Shown here: piece after piece, positions 62,995-64,000 of the stretch
Numbering within the stretch: position 1 is the stretch's first letter
Layout of the letters: every line of letters starts with the position of its first letter
NCBI RefSeq assembly: GCF_002954665.1
Contig: NZ_MSCM01000001.1
Span: forward strand, 2,130,290 to 2,194,289
Direction: 5' to 3'
From: Polaribacter glomeratus
Lineage (GTDB): Bacteria; Bacteroidota; Bacteroidia; Flavobacteriales; Flavobacteriaceae
DNA: 64,000 nt
Position numbers and translations under genes: made by a program
The notes under the pieces: generated by a model
What the model was told of the DNA's origin: nothing
What the model saw: the letters and a program-made list of their open reading frames with translations, nothing else
Database searches by the model: none

Positions 62995-64000
62995 CTATTT
63001 TTTTAAAACACCAACCTCAATCATGCATGCTTTCATAATTTGATACGTTCTTGCAATATCATTATCTAAACCAATAGAAAAACGAATTAATCCATCTGTA
63101 AGACCCATTTCTTTCTGCTCTTCTACCGGTATTTCTGATGATGTAGAACTTCCTGGAGCAGAGAATAATGTTTTGTAAAAACCTAAGCTCACTGCTAAAT
63201 ATCCTAAATTTTTGTGTTGCATTAATTCCATTAATTCATTCGCTTTTTCTAGAGAACCTGCATCAATAGTAAGCATTCCTCCAAAACCATATTCTGCATT
63301 CATCATGCTTTTAAAAAGTTGATGAGAAGGATGAGATTCTAAACCTGGATACACTGTTATTAAGCCATCTGCTTGAAACTTATCCGCTAAATAAGCAGCA
63401 TTAAAACTGTGCTGTTTCATTCTGATGTGTAAAGTTCTCAAGTTTTTTAAGATAGATGAAGCTCTCAAGCTATCCATTGTAGAACCTAACAACATAGATG
63501 CGCCATCATTTACACTACGTAACTCATTGATGAAGTCTTGCGTGCCACAAACTACGCCTCCAACGGTATCCGAAGAACCATTTATAAATTTTGTTAAACT
63601 ATGGCAAACAACGTCTGCTCCTAATTTTGCTGGTGAAATTGATAATGGAGAAAATGTATTATCAACCACTAATTTTAAGTTGTATTTTTTAGCTAAAGCC
63701 GATAAACCTTTAATGTCTGCAACCTCTAACAAGGGATTACTGACAGATTCGCAATATAATATTTTAGTATTTTTTGTAATAGCTGCTTCTACAACATCTA
63801 ATTTTGTGATGTCTACGAATGTAGTTTTAATACCTAATCTTGGTGTAAAATTTTTCAAGAATGCATAGGTGCCTCCGTAAATAGTTCTACTAGAAACAAT
63901 ATGATCTCCTGTACCACATATTTGCAATAAAACAGGAGTAATTGCGCCCATTCCAGAAGCTGCAACATTTGCCGTTTCTGTGCCTTCCATAGCGGCTAAA
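62995..64000 (-). CDS. Trans-sulfuration PLP enzyme (cystathionine gamma-synthase/lyase, methionine gamma-lyase group), truncated by window end
   Basis: 335 residues are visible; the frame stays open to the window edge, so the N-terminus (about 60-80 residues) is missing. The Met in AAMEGTETANVAASGM is internal, matching the LE-GTEA block of the family, not a start. Cofactor-binding features are visible: the PLP lysine in CHSLTKFINGSSDTVGG, VVDNTFSPL with the Asp that contacts the ring nitrogen, and the C-terminal RFSIGLDNDI. It acts in methionine/cysteine metabolism; synthase, lyase and methionine gamma-lyase cannot be separated here. marC follows at 6 bp. Confidence 0.9.
   Translation of the reverse strand, partial: LAAMEGTETANVAASGMGAITPVLLQICGTGDHIVSSRTIYGGTYAFLKNFTPRLGIKTTFVDITKLDVVEAAITKNTKILYCESVSNPLLEVADIKGLSALAKKYNLKLVVDNTFSPLSISPAKLGADVVCHSLTKFINGSSDTVGGVVCGTQDFINELRSVNDGASMLLGSTMDSLRASSILKNLRTLHIRMKQHSFNAAYLADKFQADGLITVYPGLESHPSHQLFKSMMNAEYGFGGMLTIDAGSLEKANELMELMQHKNLGYLAVSLGFYKTLFSAPGSSTSSEIPVEEQKEMGLTDGLIRFSIGLDNDIARTYQIMKACMIEVGVLKK

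Overview
The window is AT-rich chromosomal DNA from a member of the family Flavobacteriaceae (Bacteroidota). A marine genus such as Polaribacter or Tenacibaculum is a guess from style, not shown. The evidence is the gliding ATPase gldA, four proteins with C-terminal type IX secretion (T9SS) sorting domains, a T9SS plug protein, a GLPGLI/TonB-receptor pair, a short primary sigma factor, an nqrA-F operon, and promoter -7 boxes of the Bacteroidota form TAnnTTTG. No integrase, transposase, CRISPR array or rRNA was recognised.

Layout. Positions 0.1-4.5 kb hold a carbohydrate pair (GH2 glycosidase and a T9SS-exported acetylesterase). Positions 5.2-10.7 kb hold gldA, a membrane protein and a TonB-receptor/GLPGLI operon. 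Next to these, at 11.0-11.4 kb, are the decayed remains of an OmpR-type response regulator. Positions 11.5-21.2 kb are housekeeping: deoxynucleoside kinase, an ECF-sigma / 60-residue / mechanosensitive-channel cluster, rpoD, rpe, an exonuclease-GIY-YIG fusion, an FAD oxidoreductase, a CBS protein, tRNA-Arg(UCG), YqeY, a retropepsin-like protease and small proteins. Positions 21.3-27.4 kb are the sodium-pumping NADH:quinone reductase operon. Its upstream spacer has a terminator and nested inverted repeats that may be a small RNA.

The most distinctive part is 28.0-43.4 kb, all on the minus strand. A TPR-containing histidine kinase and LuxR-type response regulator are followed by a secreted tail-collar-domain protein, a 2,954-residue surface protein, and two related proteins, one with and one without a T9SS signal. 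A long imperfect palindrome sits just upstream of the probable promoter of the secreted operon, where an activator would bind. I infer a self-contained regulated cell-surface system. A T9SS plug gene starts divergently 165 bp from the kinase gene.

Positions 43.5-64 kb hold the T9SS plug protein, apaG, a DUF3667 protein with no ordinary start codon, pruA, a T9SS-exported metalloprotease with a lipoprotein partner, lipB, a nucleoid-associated protein, rnhB, a putative porin, NhaC, MarC and a truncated trans-sulfuration enzyme at the window edge. Two copies of one dispersed repeat lie 3' of rpoD and 3' of rnhB, and a REP-like palindrome follows lipB. All assignments come from reading the sequence; no database search was run.
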